Program-made: the position numbers and the translations under genes
Notes under the pieces: generated by a model
The model's input: only the letters and a program-made list of their open reading frames with translations
What the model was told of the DNA's origin: nothing
Database searches by the model: none
NCBI RefSeq assembly: GCF_034006445.1
Contig: NZ_JAVESS010000002.1
Location: forward strand, 62,001-126,000
Length of the DNA: 64,000 nt
Reading direction: 5' to 3'
Source of the DNA: Desulfovibrio sp.
GTDB lineage: Bacteria; Desulfobacterota; Desulfovibrionia; Desulfovibrionales; Desulfovibrionaceae
Part shown: positions 1 through 7,679 of the stretch, in pieces
How positions within the stretch are numbered: position 1 is the stretch's first letter
Layout of the letters: each line of letters begins with the position of its first letter

Positions 1-1
1 C

Positions 2-88
2 CCCTTTGGAGCCATGTCCACCGTCAAGGTGGAAGGTACCATAGGTTACTATAGCGGCGCAGGACACTGCGTGGCCGCAACCGAATAA
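2..88 (+). CDS. C-terminal end of an unidentified protein (partial)
   Basis: An open frame enters from the left edge and ends in TAA at 86-88, giving 28 residues that include YYSGAGHCVAATE at the C-terminus. A strong terminator follows 28 bases later, which supports this being the true end of a gene. The fragment is too short to assign to a family. Confidence 0.5.
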   Translation, partial: PFGAMSTVKVEGTIGYYSGAGHCVAATE

Positions 89-116
89 TCCGACTCCATT
101 ACCCTCCTCCGTTTGC

Positions 117-157
117 GATGAGACCCCGGATCTGCCGCCGGGGTCTCATCTTTTTTT
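117..157 (+). terminator. Rho-independent terminator of the left-edge gene
   Basis: A perfect 13-bp stem (117-129 with 138-150, core GAGACCCCGG/CCGGGGTCTC) has an 8-base loop and is followed by seven T residues at 151-157. Confidence 0.9.
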
Positions 158-228
158 GACGGCATATCCGTAATATGGGATAAATGCTTTGATCCCCTGC
201 TGTTGGTGTATCTCATCCGCAGGGTTTA

Positions 229-371
229 GACAGTGCCGTCGCGAGTGCCTTTCCTGGTATTTCTGCGTCGACTTCGCCTTTTATTCCGATCAAGCACCAG
301 CAGAGTACACTCTGCATAGCAGGCTCATTCTCCCTGATATGACGGAAAATTCATCTCATGATGGCACGGTC
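229..371. repeat. Terminal-inverted-repeat element A, copy 1 (143 bp)
   Basis: The ends are GACAGTGCCGTCGCGAG and the inverse complement of GACCGTGCCATCATGAG. The whole unit matches, in reverse complement, the segment 16422-16567, including interior blocks such as CTTCGCCTTTTATTCCG. Nested inverted repeats inside (GCCTTTTAT/ATAAAAGGC and TTTCCAG/CTGGAAA, clearest in copy 2) would fold the element into one long hairpin. There is no transposase frame, so it is MITE-like or a structured intergenic repeat. Confidence 0.75.
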
Positions 372-373
372 CA

Positions 374-406
374 GAGCATCTTACCCTTGAAAAAGTCAGG
401 TGCTCT
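374..406. repeat. AGAGCA...TGCTCT hairpin repeat
   Basis: AGAGCA (374-379) pairs with TGCTCT (401-406) around an AT-rich loop. Related sites are at 20920-20945 and, in degenerate form, near 9356. It lies between element A copy 1 and the porin terminator. Confidence 0.4.
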
Positions 407-409
407 AAA

Positions 410-456
410 AACGAAAAAACGGCCCTGAGCGGCAGGCATTCCCGCTCAGAGCCGTA
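410..456 (-). terminator. Terminator of the porin gene
   Basis: Read on the minus strand, a stem built from GCTCTGAGCGG and CCGCTCAGGGC has a short loop and is followed by CGTTTTTTCGTTTTT. It lies about 20 bases after the porin stop codon. Confidence 0.85.
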
Positions 457-476
457 ATATCAAGACTGAAGAAAAA

Positions 477-2009
477 TTAAAACGTGTAGCGGAATGTCAA
501 AGATACCCGCCAGTTGTCCTCGTACTGTGAATCCTGTACACCGTGCCAGGTGTCAGGATCCAGATACAGTTTGACAAAGGCGCCTTCAAGGTTGACCTGA
601 AGGTTTTCATAGATTTTGTAAGTGCTGGAAAGGCTTGTTTCCCACGCATGGTCGGTAGTGGTAAGATAGGCCATGGGTCCGTCCGCGCGTGTGGGATACG
701 AGGTCATGTTGGCTTTTTTCGGCATTTCCGAGCTGTTGGTGCCGTGAAAATAGGCGAACTTGAGCGTGTGCTTCAGATCATTAATAAAGCTCACGTCCTT
801 GATGCTGCCTACAACGCCCATCATGCCGCTGGGGTTGTGCCCAAGCACCTTCCAGGTATCCAGGTCAAAAAAGCCTCCGCCAAAGCCCAGCGGCGTTACC
901 GGCCACGGCGTGTTGAAAACAGGCAGACGCTCAGAACCGTTATAGGGGTTGTCGTCATCGCCGCCACCATACCAGGCCAGCACTCCGGGCGTGCCCCAGC
1001 TGAATTTGTAGTCCGCGCGCATGGCCGCATACCAGCCCTCGCGCACAAGCTGAAAGGTTTTGCCCCGCCCGTTGGGATCAAACTGGGTATAATCCTTGAG
1101 TTCACCCATATCTACACGGCCATAGGTGCCTTCAAGGGCAATATCCCACGGTTCCCACTGGGTCAGGTTGACCGTCAGACCACCCCACCAGCCGTTGCCC
1201 CAGGTATTGTTGGCATTGCGGTACGTTTTTTCAAACGCCTGGTAATAGTTCATGCCGCTGCCGAGTATGGGCATGAGGCCGCCGCGCGGCGCATAAATGG
1301 CGGGTTCGCGCTGTGAAGTGTTGTCGTTTATGCCCCGCAGGCTGTTTTCACCAATAAGGGCGTACATGCCCCAGGGCGAAATCTTTAGCCCCTCAGCCTT
1401 GATGGGCAGAACGAGGGCGAAAACATCCAGATTGTCCAGGTAGTTTGCTTCCAAACGTCCGTTCTGGGTATTCTGGGAGTTGTCATTATACGGGCGTCCC
1501 CAAAAAAACGTGGCCCCCACGCTCGTCCCGTTGTTTTGATATACAGGGGCGCTGACTGTAACACCCGCTGTAATCTGTCCGTACACGGCACTCCAGTCAG
1601 TCACGAAACCGGGCAGCAGAAGGGGCTGTATGCCCATGCGCACCTTGGCTTCGGTTTTGGGCACACGCCAGTCAATGTAGGCGGAACGAAGCCCTACTAT
1701 ATTGTTGCCGTCACTGCCAAGGGCTGCTCCGTCCTTGGCGGTGCCCCAGGACTGCCCGTTTGTACCAACAGTAAGAATCAGACTGCCAGAAAGATCTTCG
1801 CTGGCAATAGCGTCAAACTGCGACCGCAGACGCTGCAATGCCTGAAACGTGTCTTTGCCACTCACCCCCAGCGGCATGACATTGGATGTTTGAAAGCTGA
1901 TGTCAAAGGCCCCCTTGACCTTAAAGTCCACGGCGTTACCCCGGATGGGAAGCAGAATGGATACGCCGCAGAACAGCAAGCAAAACAACTTTTTGCCCAA
2001 AGTTCTCAT
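477..2009 (-). CDS. Outer-membrane homotrimeric-type porin
   Basis: This 510-residue protein starts with a signal peptide (MRTLGKKLF, a hydrophobic stretch, then a RGNA-like cleavage end). The rest is rich in Gly, Asn, Trp and alternating beta-strand patterns and ends in aromatic FRYTF, the C-terminal Phe typical of outer-membrane barrels. The ATG at 2009 was chosen because AGGAGGA sits seven bases upstream; the frame stays open a further 33 codons but without a ribosome site. It resembles the major porins of Desulfovibrio species, which form passive diffusion channels in the outer membrane. It stands divergent from the MFS transporter gene, so the pair could serve uptake of one solute, but that link is inference. 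Confidence 0.88.
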   Translation of the reverse strand: MRTLGKKLFCLLFCGVSILLPIRGNAVDFKVKGAFDISFQTSNVMPLGVSGKDTFQALQRLRSQFDAIASEDLSGSLILTVGTNGQSWGTAKDGAALGSDGNNIVGLRSAYIDWRVPKTEAKVRMGIQPLLLPGFVTDWSAVYGQITAGVTVSAPVYQNNGTSVGATFFWGRPYNDNSQNTQNGRLEANYLDNLDVFALVLPIKAEGLKISPWGMYALIGENSLRGINDNTSQREPAIYAPRGGLMPILGSGMNYYQAFEKTYRNANNTWGNGWWGGLTVNLTQWEPWDIALEGTYGRVDMGELKDYTQFDPNGRGKTFQLVREGWYAAMRADYKFSWGTPGVLAWYGGGDDDNPYNGSERLPVFNTPWPVTPLGFGGGFFDLDTWKVLGHNPSGMMGVVGSIKDVSFINDLKHTLKFAYFHGTNSSEMPKKANMTSYPTRADGPMAYLTTTDHAWETSLSSTYKIYENLQVNLEGAFVKLYLDPDTWHGVQDSQYEDNWRVSLTFRYTF

Positions 2010-2343
2010 AAATCCTCCTGTGAAAATAGGTGCAACCTCCTGCACCTCCCGCTTCCTGCACAGGACAATGACGTGTTCTTTGATGCAATTTTGTAGTCCC
2101 AGCGACATTTTTTTTAAATAAATCTTTTTTTCACATCAAATATATCTAATGATCTTGGCAGAATATATATAACTGTCTGAACTACTATGACATCTAAAAA
2201 AACTTCTAAAAACGTAGCGCAGTCTACAACTAAAAAAGCTCATCCAGTTATTAAAAGCACAACCTCCTGCTCCCGTTGAAGTCGGCAGTTTCGACACACA
2301 ATAAAAAATCACGCTCAACTCCTAGCGCCAAAAGGAAAAATCC
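2010..2343. promoter_or_regulatory. Divergent intergenic region, porin / MFS transporter
   Basis: These 334 bases separate two divergent genes and must hold both promoters. The part from 2110 to 2230 is much more AT-rich than its surroundings. I could not place -35/-10 boxes or an operator with confidence. Confidence 0.4.
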
Positions 2344-3678
2344 ATGCCAGGCCAAGAGAGAATCAGCAATAACTACTTCGACGGACTTCAAGTCACAGGG
2401 CGCCACAAAGCCGTTTTTTTCATCATTATGGTGGCGTATTTTTGCGAACAGATGGACAACTGGAACTTCGGGTTCATTGCCCCGGCCCTGATGCAACACT
2501 GGGGGCTGACCATGCGCGATATAGGCACGGTCACCTTCTGGTATTTTGCAGCCATGACATGCGGCGGTTTTGTGGGCGGGTTCATATCCGATCTTATTGG
2601 CCGTCGTAAAACATTTCTTATTGCCATCACCCTGTTTTCTACAGCGTCCATCATCAACGGCATGACGGACGACTTCCATGTCTTTGTGGCCTCACGCGCC
2701 CTGACAGGCTTCGGCGTCTTTTGCCTGATGGTTTGTTCACAAGCCTATATTGCAGAAATGGCACCGGCAGAAAGCCGGGGGAAATGGCAAAACCTTGTGG
2801 CAGGGGTGGGATTTTGCGCCGTGCCCGTCATCGGCATGCTCTGCAGGGCCATCATCCCTCTGCATGAAGAAGCATGGCGCTACATTTTCTATCTTGGCGG
2901 CATGGGGTACATTGCCCTGTTTATTGCCTGGAAGTACCTGGACGAATCCCCCCGCTGGCTGGTGAGCCGTGGCCGCATCAAGGAAGCGGAAGCCGTCATG
3001 CTTGACCTGACGCACATGAATATTGATCTTTCAGAGGCTGCCAGCAAAGGCTCCACCCACAAACCGCCACTGCGTGAAGTGCTGCTGGGCATGATCAGCC
3101 AGAAATACGTTAAACGCACGCTGGTCATTCTTGTGCTGGTGCTCTGCACCAACCCCGCCACCTTTGTGGTTACCAACTGGACGGCCACGCTGCTCAAAGC
3201 GCACGGCTTTACCCTTGAAGAATGCCTGATGGCCACCACGCTCATTTCAATCGGCGTGCCTCTGGGCCTTTTCGCTTCCAGCGCCTTTACCGATATGGGC
3301 GGGCGTAAGATACCCCTGGTCATCATGCTGGTTGTCATGTCGGTGCTGGCGCCCATATTCGGCAATGTCAGTTCCTACTGGGTCGTTGTTGGCGTAGGCG
3401 CGCTGCTTACGGCCTTTGTCATGGGCCTGGGATTCACCATTTTTTCGTACACGGCAGAATCCTACCCCACGCACCTGCGCAACACGGCTACCGGCTTTCA
3501 TTCTTCCATAGGCCGTCTTGCGGTAGCTTTTTCACAACCTCTCATTCCTGTAGTGTACGCTGCATACAGCTTTGACGGTGTATTCTATATTTTCAGCGCA
3601 CTCTGCGTAGTGCCCGCCATTGTGCTTGCCCTGTGGGGCGCGCGCACCGGAGGCAAGTCGCTGGAAGACATCGCCTAA
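2344..3678 (+). CDS. MFS transporter, 12-TM metabolite:proton symporter type
   Basis: The 444-residue polytopic inner-membrane protein has the MFS signature between helices 2 and 3 (GGFISDLIGRRKT) and a second loop motif DESPRWLVSRGR typical of the sugar-porter / aromatic-acid:H+ symporter branches. A related loop motif, DMGGRK, follows in the second half. AAGGA lies eight bases before the ATG. It likely imports an organic acid or similar small molecule using the proton gradient; the substrate cannot be read from sequence. It leads the plus-strand set running to 6388 and diverges from the porin, so outer- and inner-membrane transport may be paired with the enzymes downstream. Confidence 0.88.
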   Translation: MPGQERISNNYFDGLQVTGRHKAVFFIIMVAYFCEQMDNWNFGFIAPALMQHWGLTMRDIGTVTFWYFAAMTCGGFVGGFISDLIGRRKTFLIAITLFSTASIINGMTDDFHVFVASRALTGFGVFCLMVCSQAYIAEMAPAESRGKWQNLVAGVGFCAVPVIGMLCRAIIPLHEEAWRYIFYLGGMGYIALFIAWKYLDESPRWLVSRGRIKEAEAVMLDLTHMNIDLSEAASKGSTHKPPLREVLLGMISQKYVKRTLVILVLVLCTNPATFVVTNWTATLLKAHGFTLEECLMATTLISIGVPLGLFASSAFTDMGGRKIPLVIMLVVMSVLAPIFGNVSSYWVVVGVGALLTAFVMGLGFTIFSYTAESYPTHLRNTATGFHSSIGRLAVAFSQPLIPVVYAAYSFDGVFYIFSALCVVPAIVLALWGARTGGKSLEDIA

Positions 3679-3774
3679 CCATTCCGGCTACTAACCTTTT
3701 TTCTGCTTGCCGGGCGGGACAGATCGGCCAAAACTTTCTGCCTGCCCGGCTTACGTAATTTCAAGGAGAGCGCC

Positions 3775-4599
3775 ATGAGCATCACCCTTTACACAGCGCC
3801 CGAATGTATACGCTGCAAGATTGTCAAAAGTTTTCTTGCCGAACGCGGGCTGGATTATGGCACCGTCGATTTCAAGGCCGATGCGCAGACCTTCAACACA
3901 TTTTACCGCACCAACCGCAAGGCCATCTATCGCAATCCCGAAGGCGTGGAGTTTCCGCTCTTTGATGACGGCGAGGTCATCAAGCAGGGCTCCGGCGAAA
4001 TACTGGCCTACCTGCTTTCCGGCCGCGTTCTTGAGTGCTGCGTGACCAGAAGCGATATGCTCCACGGCAAGATCGCGGGCATCTATCCGTCCCAATGCCC
4101 CGAGGGACAGGAAGAAAATATGCTCACCCTTGTGGACCGGCTGGCAAAGGGCGGTCTTCAGGTATGGCTGCAGGTGGACGGACGCAAGCCCGAACTGCTG
4201 CGCAAACTCCTGGCCATCAAGGACGTGCACGTCATTCTTAATGTTGTGGGCACAAGCGCCACAACGGAAAGCATTTTTGGCGGCGCGCCCTCCAAGGAAG
4301 CGCTTGCTGAAACCATAGAACTTGTGCGTGCAACGCCTGATGGGATCATACGCTTTTTCGCGGTTCCCCAGCCGGGCCAGGACGGAACCTGGGCATGGCC
4401 TGACAGGGCCGAGGCGCTTGCCGCAGCCAAGATGGTCTCCGAGGCCTGCAATGTGCCCACCCTGCCCTATGTCATCGAGGCCGTTACGCCGGATATGGCC
4501 TGGGACATGCACGGACTGGAGGCTTTGCCTGAACAGACGCTGCTCGTTTACCGGTCCGCTTCACGCCAGTTTCTGTTCAAAGCTGACGTCGCAAAATAG
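3775..4599 (+). CDS. Glutaredoxin-like domain fused to an unassigned alpha/beta domain
   Basis: Residues 1 to about 85 look like a glutaredoxin/thioredoxin-fold domain: beta strand MSITLYTAPE, redox motif C11-I-R-C14, then a later EVIKQGSGEILAYL helix. Residues about 90-274 (YPSQCPEG, GGLQVWLQVDGRKPELL, HVILNVVGTSA) recall the barrel of pyruvate-formate-lyase-activase-type radical SAM proteins but lack the CxxxCxxC cluster motif. A good ribosome site (AAGGAG) precedes the ATG. The gene lies 12 bases before the flavoprotein gene, whose active disulfide could exchange with this CxxC. Function unknown; a thiol-disulfide relay role is inference. Confidence 0.6.
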   Translation: MSITLYTAPECIRCKIVKSFLAERGLDYGTVDFKADAQTFNTFYRTNRKAIYRNPEGVEFPLFDDGEVIKQGSGEILAYLLSGRVLECCVTRSDMLHGKIAGIYPSQCPEGQEENMLTLVDRLAKGGLQVWLQVDGRKPELLRKLLAIKDVHVILNVVGTSATTESIFGGAPSKEALAETIELVRATPDGIIRFFAVPQPGQDGTWAWPDRAEALAAAKMVSEACNVPTLPYVIEAVTPDMAWDMHGLEALPEQTLLVYRSASRQFLFKADVAK

Positions 4600-4611
4600 G
4601 AGGATGATTTC

Positions 4612-5997
4612 GTGCAGATATATGACGTCATTGTAATTGGAGGCGGCCCTGGTGGAACCACTGCGGCCCGCATCCTGGCTCAGGCTGGCAAAAAAATCGC
4701 GCTGATTGAGGACAGCCATTGGGGCGGCACCTGCCTTAACGCTGGCTGCATCCCCACAAAAATGCTGCTTGGCGCCACGGCCCCGCAAGGCCTTTTGCAC
4801 GCCCAGGAGCGTGTGCGCATTGCCAAGGGCAGCATACAGGTAGACTTCACGGCCCTGCAAAACCGCGTCACGCGCTTTACCAAGGGAACAAGCCAGACTC
4901 TGGCAAAAAGTCTGGCCGCTCTTGGCATAGACCTTTTTGAAGGACGTGGCGTTTGCACCGGCCAGAATGAAGGACAGACGCAGGTACAGGTCACCACTGC
5001 CCAGGGCCCTGTCTCACTGGCGGGAACAAAGATAATCCTTGCCTGCGGGACAGCATCCGCGTCATTTCCTGGGCTTGTGCCTGATCACCAGAATGTGCTG
5101 GACAGCACCGATCTTTTGCGCATCGCCGCCATCCCCGAAAGTCTGATCGTGGTGGGCGCGGGCGCCATCGGCCTTGAAATGGCGGACTTTTTTTCAGCCA
5201 TGGGCAGTACGGTGACCATAGTTGAAGCCGCACCACACATCGCGCCTACGGAAGACGCTGACATTGCAAAAGAAATGCTCCGCGCTCTGACCAAGAAGGG
5301 CCTTGTCTGTCATGAAGGCGCCAAGGCCAAAAACCTGGAATCTGTTGACGGCAAAGCGCGGCTTGAACTTGAAGACGGCACAATTATCACGGCAGCCAAG
5401 GCATTGGTGGCCGTGGGCCGCAAGCCCAAGAGCGCGGGCCTTGGTGTGGAGAGCGCTGGCGGCAGCCTTACGCCACGTGGATACGTACAGGTGGACGCCA
5501 AGCTGCAAAGCGGCCCCGACCTGTACGCCATAGGGGACATCAACGGCCTTACCCTTCTGGCCCATGCGGCGGAACATCAGGCCGCCTACGTGGCCAGGCA
5601 TATCCTGGGCGAAACCCAGGGCGATTATGAGCCAGGGCCTGTTCCCTCCTGCGTTTACGGCGGCACGGAAATCATGCGAGTGGGCCAGACCGCAGGCGCG
5701 CTGCTCCGTGAAGGCAAAACAGTGGAAGTTTCCCAGGCTCCCCTGACGGCGAACCCCATTGCGCAGGCCAGCGGCGGAACCGCAGGCTTTGTCAAAGTGG
5801 TATGGCATGAGGGCCGCATGGTTGGCATCGCCGCTGTGGGGCACGGAGTGTCGCATCTGGTGACGGTGGCCCAGTTGCTCATAAAGGATGCGTATACAGA
5901 ATCCAGGCTGGACGAAGTCATGTTCGCCCACCCCACTCTGGATGAAATTATCCCAGCGGCCATACGGGCGCCAAAATCTTCCATCACAGGCGCATAA
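4612..5997 (+). CDS. Dihydrolipoamide dehydrogenase-like FAD disulfide oxidoreductase
   Basis: The 461-residue protein has the N-terminal FAD fold (VIVIGGGPGGTTAA), the redox disulfide GGTCLNAGCIPTK (C41, C46), a second nucleotide-binding fold (IVVGAGAIGLEMADFF), the FAD contact YAIGDING and the C-terminal HPTLDE motif that supplies the catalytic His-Glu. These are the hallmarks of lipoamide dehydrogenase, which reoxidises dihydrolipoyl groups and reduces NAD+. The start is GTG at 4612, with AGGAGG nine bases upstream. The gene for a lipoyl carrier follows after 10 bases, so that protein is the likely partner. No pyruvate or glycine decarboxylase gene is nearby. Confidence 0.88.
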   Translation: MQIYDVIVIGGGPGGTTAARILAQAGKKIALIEDSHWGGTCLNAGCIPTKMLLGATAPQGLLHAQERVRIAKGSIQVDFTALQNRVTRFTKGTSQTLAKSLAALGIDLFEGRGVCTGQNEGQTQVQVTTAQGPVSLAGTKIILACGTASASFPGLVPDHQNVLDSTDLLRIAAIPESLIVVGAGAIGLEMADFFSAMGSTVTIVEAAPHIAPTEDADIAKEMLRALTKKGLVCHEGAKAKNLESVDGKARLELEDGTIITAAKALVAVGRKPKSAGLGVESAGGSLTPRGYVQVDAKLQSGPDLYAIGDINGLTLLAHAAEHQAAYVARHILGETQGDYEPGPVPSCVYGGTEIMRVGQTAGALLREGKTVEVSQAPLTANPIAQASGGTAGFVKVVWHEGRMVGIAAVGHGVSHLVTVAQLLIKDAYTESRLDEVMFAHPTLDEIIPAAIRAPKSSITGA

Positions 5998-6007
5998 GGA
6001 GAAGACA

Positions 6008-6388
6008 ATGCACTTTCCTGACGACAGACTGTACCACGCTGACCATTTGTGGGCGCAAAAGCAGGATGACGGTTCCTGGCTCATCGGCATCACTGACTAC
6101 GCCCAGGAACAGCTTGGCAGCGTCATATTTGTGGATCTGCCGGAAAAAGGAGCCAGTTTCGAGCAGGGGCAATCCTGCGCTTCCATCGAGTCCGTCAAAG
6201 TTACCAGCGATGCCATCATGCCGATTTCGGGCACCGTGACGGAAGCCAACAGCGCGCTTGCCGATACGCCGGAACTGCTGAATGACGATGCCTACGGTCA
6301 GGGCTGGCTGGTGCGCGTCACCGCGACCCCTTACGATGAAAACGCATGCATGAGCGGCAGCGACTACGCCGCCATGGTCAAGGCGTAA
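6008..6388 (+). CDS. gcvH: GcvH-type lipoyl carrier protein
   Basis: This 126-residue protein matches the H protein of the glycine cleavage system: HLWAQ near the start, GITDYAQEQLG, VDLPEKGA, and the lipoylation loop ESVKVTSD with the modified lysine at K64. H proteins carry an aminomethyl or reducible dithiol arm between enzymes. AAGGAG lies just upstream of the ATG. GcvP and GcvT are absent from the window, and the partner here is the adjacent lipoamide-dehydrogenase-like protein, so this may be a specialised carrier rather than housekeeping GcvH. Confidence 0.88.
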   Translation: MHFPDDRLYHADHLWAQKQDDGSWLIGITDYAQEQLGSVIFVDLPEKGASFEQGQSCASIESVKVTSDAIMPISGTVTEANSALADTPELLNDDAYGQGWLVRVTATPYDENACMSGSDYAAMVKA

Positions 6389-6402
6389 CAAACAGTTTCA
6401 CA

Positions 6403-6442
6403 GCGGTAAGCCCCGGCAAAAAACCGGGCTGGGGCTTACCGC
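6403..6442. terminator. Hairpin between convergent genes
   Basis: GCGGTAAGCCCC (6403-6414) pairs with GGGGCTTACCGC (6431-6442), with a smaller CCGG/CCGG stem in the loop. Only a broken T-rich stretch follows, but its place after gcvH and opposite the end of the FeS gene fits a two-way terminator. Confidence 0.6.
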
Positions 6443-6532
6443 CTGTTCCACTCTCATTCTTTCTTATTCAGATTTGCCCAGCGTTGACGCACCACACGCC
6501 GCGCCCACCCGGTTCAGACTGTTCAATCCCGT

Positions 6533-7678
6533 TCACGCGCTTTTTGCATCCACAATATCCAGCCAGTGGCGCACTTCCACCCCTTTTGGAGCGGCGGAGG
6601 CAAGCTGCATGACGCAGCCGCTGCATCCGGTAATGACCGCGCGCGCTTCAGGGGCAAAACCCTCGAAGCACCGTCGGGCCATGTCCATTGAAAGGCCGGG
6701 GTTGCTCATCTTGAGGATGCCCCCCATGCCGCAGCACAGGCCAGTGCCCTTCTTGAGTCCGGGCAGACCGGGCTTGAGCAGGGGCAGGTCAGGGTCTGCC
6801 GCATTCCAGTGGCAGGGCTGGTGATAGGCCACCACCGCCGGGGCATGCCCTGTGGCCCATACGCGCGGACTGGTCAGCAGGGCGGACAGCCCCTGGCATT
6901 TTTGCTTCCACTCCCTGCCTTCATCTTCGGGCAAGGTTGCGGCGTATTGCTCAAGGCTGTGCTTGCACGAAGCGCAAAAGCTGGCCACCAGCGGGCGACC
7001 CAGCGAGCGCCAGACGTCCACATTCTGGTCGCGTGCGCTTTTTTGCGCTTTGTACTGTCCGGCATGGTGCAGGGTTCCGCCGCAACACGTGAAGCCTGAA
7101 GCGTCAAGAACGTCATAGCCCCAGGCCCGCAGCAGCGTCTCCGCCTTTTCCGTCCATCGTGGCCGGACGTTGTTGGCGGTACACCCACTGAACAGAATTA
7201 CGGGCGTCCCCTGAACGCGCTCTTGTGGTTGCAGCAGCATCCAGAGTTCGCAAGGCGGCAGGTCGACCAGCGCACGGGCGGTTCCCAGCAAGGAATGCAG
7301 ACTGCCGGGAATGATACCATCAGGAGCAAGCATGGCGATCTTGCCAGCCATGGGCCAGAGAGGGCCGAGCCTTTGTATCCAGAGTTCCCAGAGAGCTTGC
7401 GACCAGTGGGGGTTTCGCGCGCGCGCATCCGCCAGAAGGTCGGCGGTGGAAAGCTTGCGCGCGCAGGCACGCTGGCAGCGGCCACAGCCCGCACACAGGC
7501 GCGACAGTTCCCGTATGGTGTCCCACGAAAGAGCCTCTTCTGCCCCGCTGCCGTATTCTGCGTCCAGCGGCTCCATGAGCAGCCGCTTGGCCTTGGGCGC
7601 GTATTCTTCACGCTTGAAAATTTCATATACCGGGCAAACGTTCAGGCATTCGCCACATTGCGTGCAGCCTCTTTTCAT
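6533..7678 (-). CDS. GlcF/LldE-like FeS oxidoreductase subunit
   Basis: The 381-residue protein opens with two ferredoxin-type 4Fe4S motifs (C5-TQC-GEC-LNVCP, then CAGCGRCQRAC). It continues with the two cysteine-rich CCG domains seen in GlcF, LldE and HdrB-type subunits (FTCCGGTLHHAGQ, LCCGMGG). Such subunits take electrons from a partner flavoprotein and pass them to quinone or another carrier. The ATG at 7678 begins directly after the TAA of the FAD subunit gene, so the two are co-transcribed and probably translationally coupled. Substrate is not readable; D-lactate or glycolate is usual for the family. Confidence 0.85.
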   Translation of the reverse strand: MKRGCTQCGECLNVCPVYEIFKREEYAPKAKRLLMEPLDAEYGSGAEEALSWDTIRELSRLCAGCGRCQRACARKLSTADLLADARARNPHWSQALWELWIQRLGPLWPMAGKIAMLAPDGIIPGSLHSLLGTARALVDLPPCELWMLLQPQERVQGTPVILFSGCTANNVRPRWTEKAETLLRAWGYDVLDASGFTCCGGTLHHAGQYKAQKSARDQNVDVWRSLGRPLVASFCASCKHSLEQYAATLPEDEGREWKQKCQGLSALLTSPRVWATGHAPAVVAYHQPCHWNAADPDLPLLKPGLPGLKKGTGLCCGMGGILKMSNPGLSMDMARRCFEGFAPEARAVITGCSGCVMQLASAAPKGVEVRHWLDIVDAKSA

Positions 7679-7679
7679 C

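Noticed and set aside
189-428. 79-codon plus-strand open frame
   Set aside because: It lies within the element A repeat and the porin terminator and has no ribosome site or family resemblance.
543-1316. 257-codon plus-strand open frame
   Set aside because: It is antisense to the porin, which has a signal peptide, terminator and barrel ending.
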